Position numbers and translations under genes: made by a program. Below, one piece after another: positions 63,690-64,000 of a stretch of 64,000 nt of DNA. The stretch is from Heloderma charlesbogerti. Lineage: Eukaryota > Chordata > Lepidosauria > Squamata > Helodermatidae. Each line of letters starts with the position of its first letter. Position 1 is the stretch's first letter. A model generated the notes under the pieces. The model had not been told where the DNA came from and did not search any database. It saw only the letters and a program-made list of their open reading frames with translations. Location: positions 1,054,001 to 1,118,000 of the forward strand of contig JANEZZ010001949.1 of assembly GCA_026122225.1 (NCBI GenBank). The letters run 5' to 3'.

Positions 63690-64000
63690 GGCACTGTGTA
63701 CTTGGACTGTCAAAACGCTTTTCACAAAGTCCCTGGCCAAAAGCTCTTGAGCAAATTTTGCAGACATGGGATAAGACGACAAGTCATTTTATGGATCAGT
63801 AGCTGGTTAAAGCATAGGAAGCAGGATGAAGGAATGAATAGACAGTGCTCGCAATGGGGTTCCAGAAGAACCTGTATTGGGACCAGTACTTTTAAACTTG
63901 TTTATTAATTAATTGTAATTAGGAGTAAGCAGTGAGTTAGCCAAGTTTGCCAATGACATCATGGTTTTATTTTAGGGTAGTAAAAACAAAAAGAACGCGA
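63690..64000 (+). mobile_element. CR1 LINE reverse transcriptase fragment (cut by window edge)
   Basis: Translation gives VYLDCQNAFHKVPGQKLLS (motif A, with the catalytic AFDKV changed to AFHKV), CRHGIRRQVILWISSWLKH, and AKFANDIMVLF (the A-D-D of the active site reads A-N-D). A frameshift lies around 63,860-63,930. The element continues past the right edge and is dead. Confidence 0.85.

Larger units (their letters stand above)
43594..64000 (-). other. DTL: DTL gene, 3' part (four coding exons and introns)
   Basis: Four exons at 56,122-56,033, 53,762-53,627, 46,356-45,521 and 43,662-43,594 splice in phase (0, 1, 0) to 376 codons plus a stop. All junctions use GT-AG. Introns are about 1.9, 7.3 and 2.3 kb, plus an upstream intron that extends past the window. 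The introns hold two BovB LINEs in opposite orientation, a 5S/CR1 SINE, CR1 pieces and several MITEs. The 5' exons with the start codon and the first WD40 repeats are outside the window. No other gene was found within the introns. Confidence 0.9.

Noticed and set aside
1..64000. CRISPR arrays, operons, bacterial promoters
   Set aside because: The window is vertebrate nuclear DNA; the only regularly spaced repeats are microsatellites and transposon arms.

Overview
The window is a piece of a vertebrate nuclear genome, most likely a squamate reptile (lizard or snake). Two things point there. The only host gene I can recognise is a spliced orthologue of DTL (CDT2, the substrate receptor of the CRL4 ubiquitin ligase). 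The repeat load is the squamate mix: young RTE-BovB LINEs, L2-like and CR1 LINEs, tRNA-derived SINEs and many short hAT- or Harbinger-like MITEs. The species cannot be named from sequence alone.

Layout: about 1-43,590 is a gene desert downstream of DTL. It holds a BovB 3' end joined to an inverted BovB fragment (1-791), several MITEs and SINEs (1.4-5.8 kb), a decayed CR1 LINE (6.6-8.1 kb), a complete L2-like LINE with an intact 1032-residue reading frame (8,367-12,049), a chimeric 5S rRNA/CR1 SINE (19.4 kb), a broken L2-like copy (24.2-26.8 kb), a complete BovB with an intact 1047-residue frame (27,277-30,494), and a solo LTR with a perfect 5-bp target duplication (40,240-40,764). From 43,594 rightwards the minus strand carries the last four coding exons of DTL: 56,122-56,033, 53,762-53,627, 46,356-45,521 and 43,662-43,594. 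They splice in phase to 376 codons plus stop: the last WD40 repeat, the long disordered tail and a C-terminal PCNA-binding (PIP-like) motif. The 5' exons lie beyond position 64,000.

The DTL introns carry two near full-length BovB copies in opposite orientation (48,630-51,749 minus, broken; 56,441-59,658 plus, intact). They flank two coding exons, an arrangement that could form a long intronic RNA duplex. A second chimeric 5S/CR1 SINE with its own 7-bp target duplication sits in the intron at 55,165-55,323.

Most of the remaining sequence is old repeat remnant or unassigned A+T-rich DNA. There are no bacterial features, operons or CRISPR arrays. The most novel-looking items are the 5S/CR1 SINE family, the tandem GC-rich 5' monomers of the L2-like LINE with its cleanly reconstructable empty site, and the inverted BovB pair around DTL exons.
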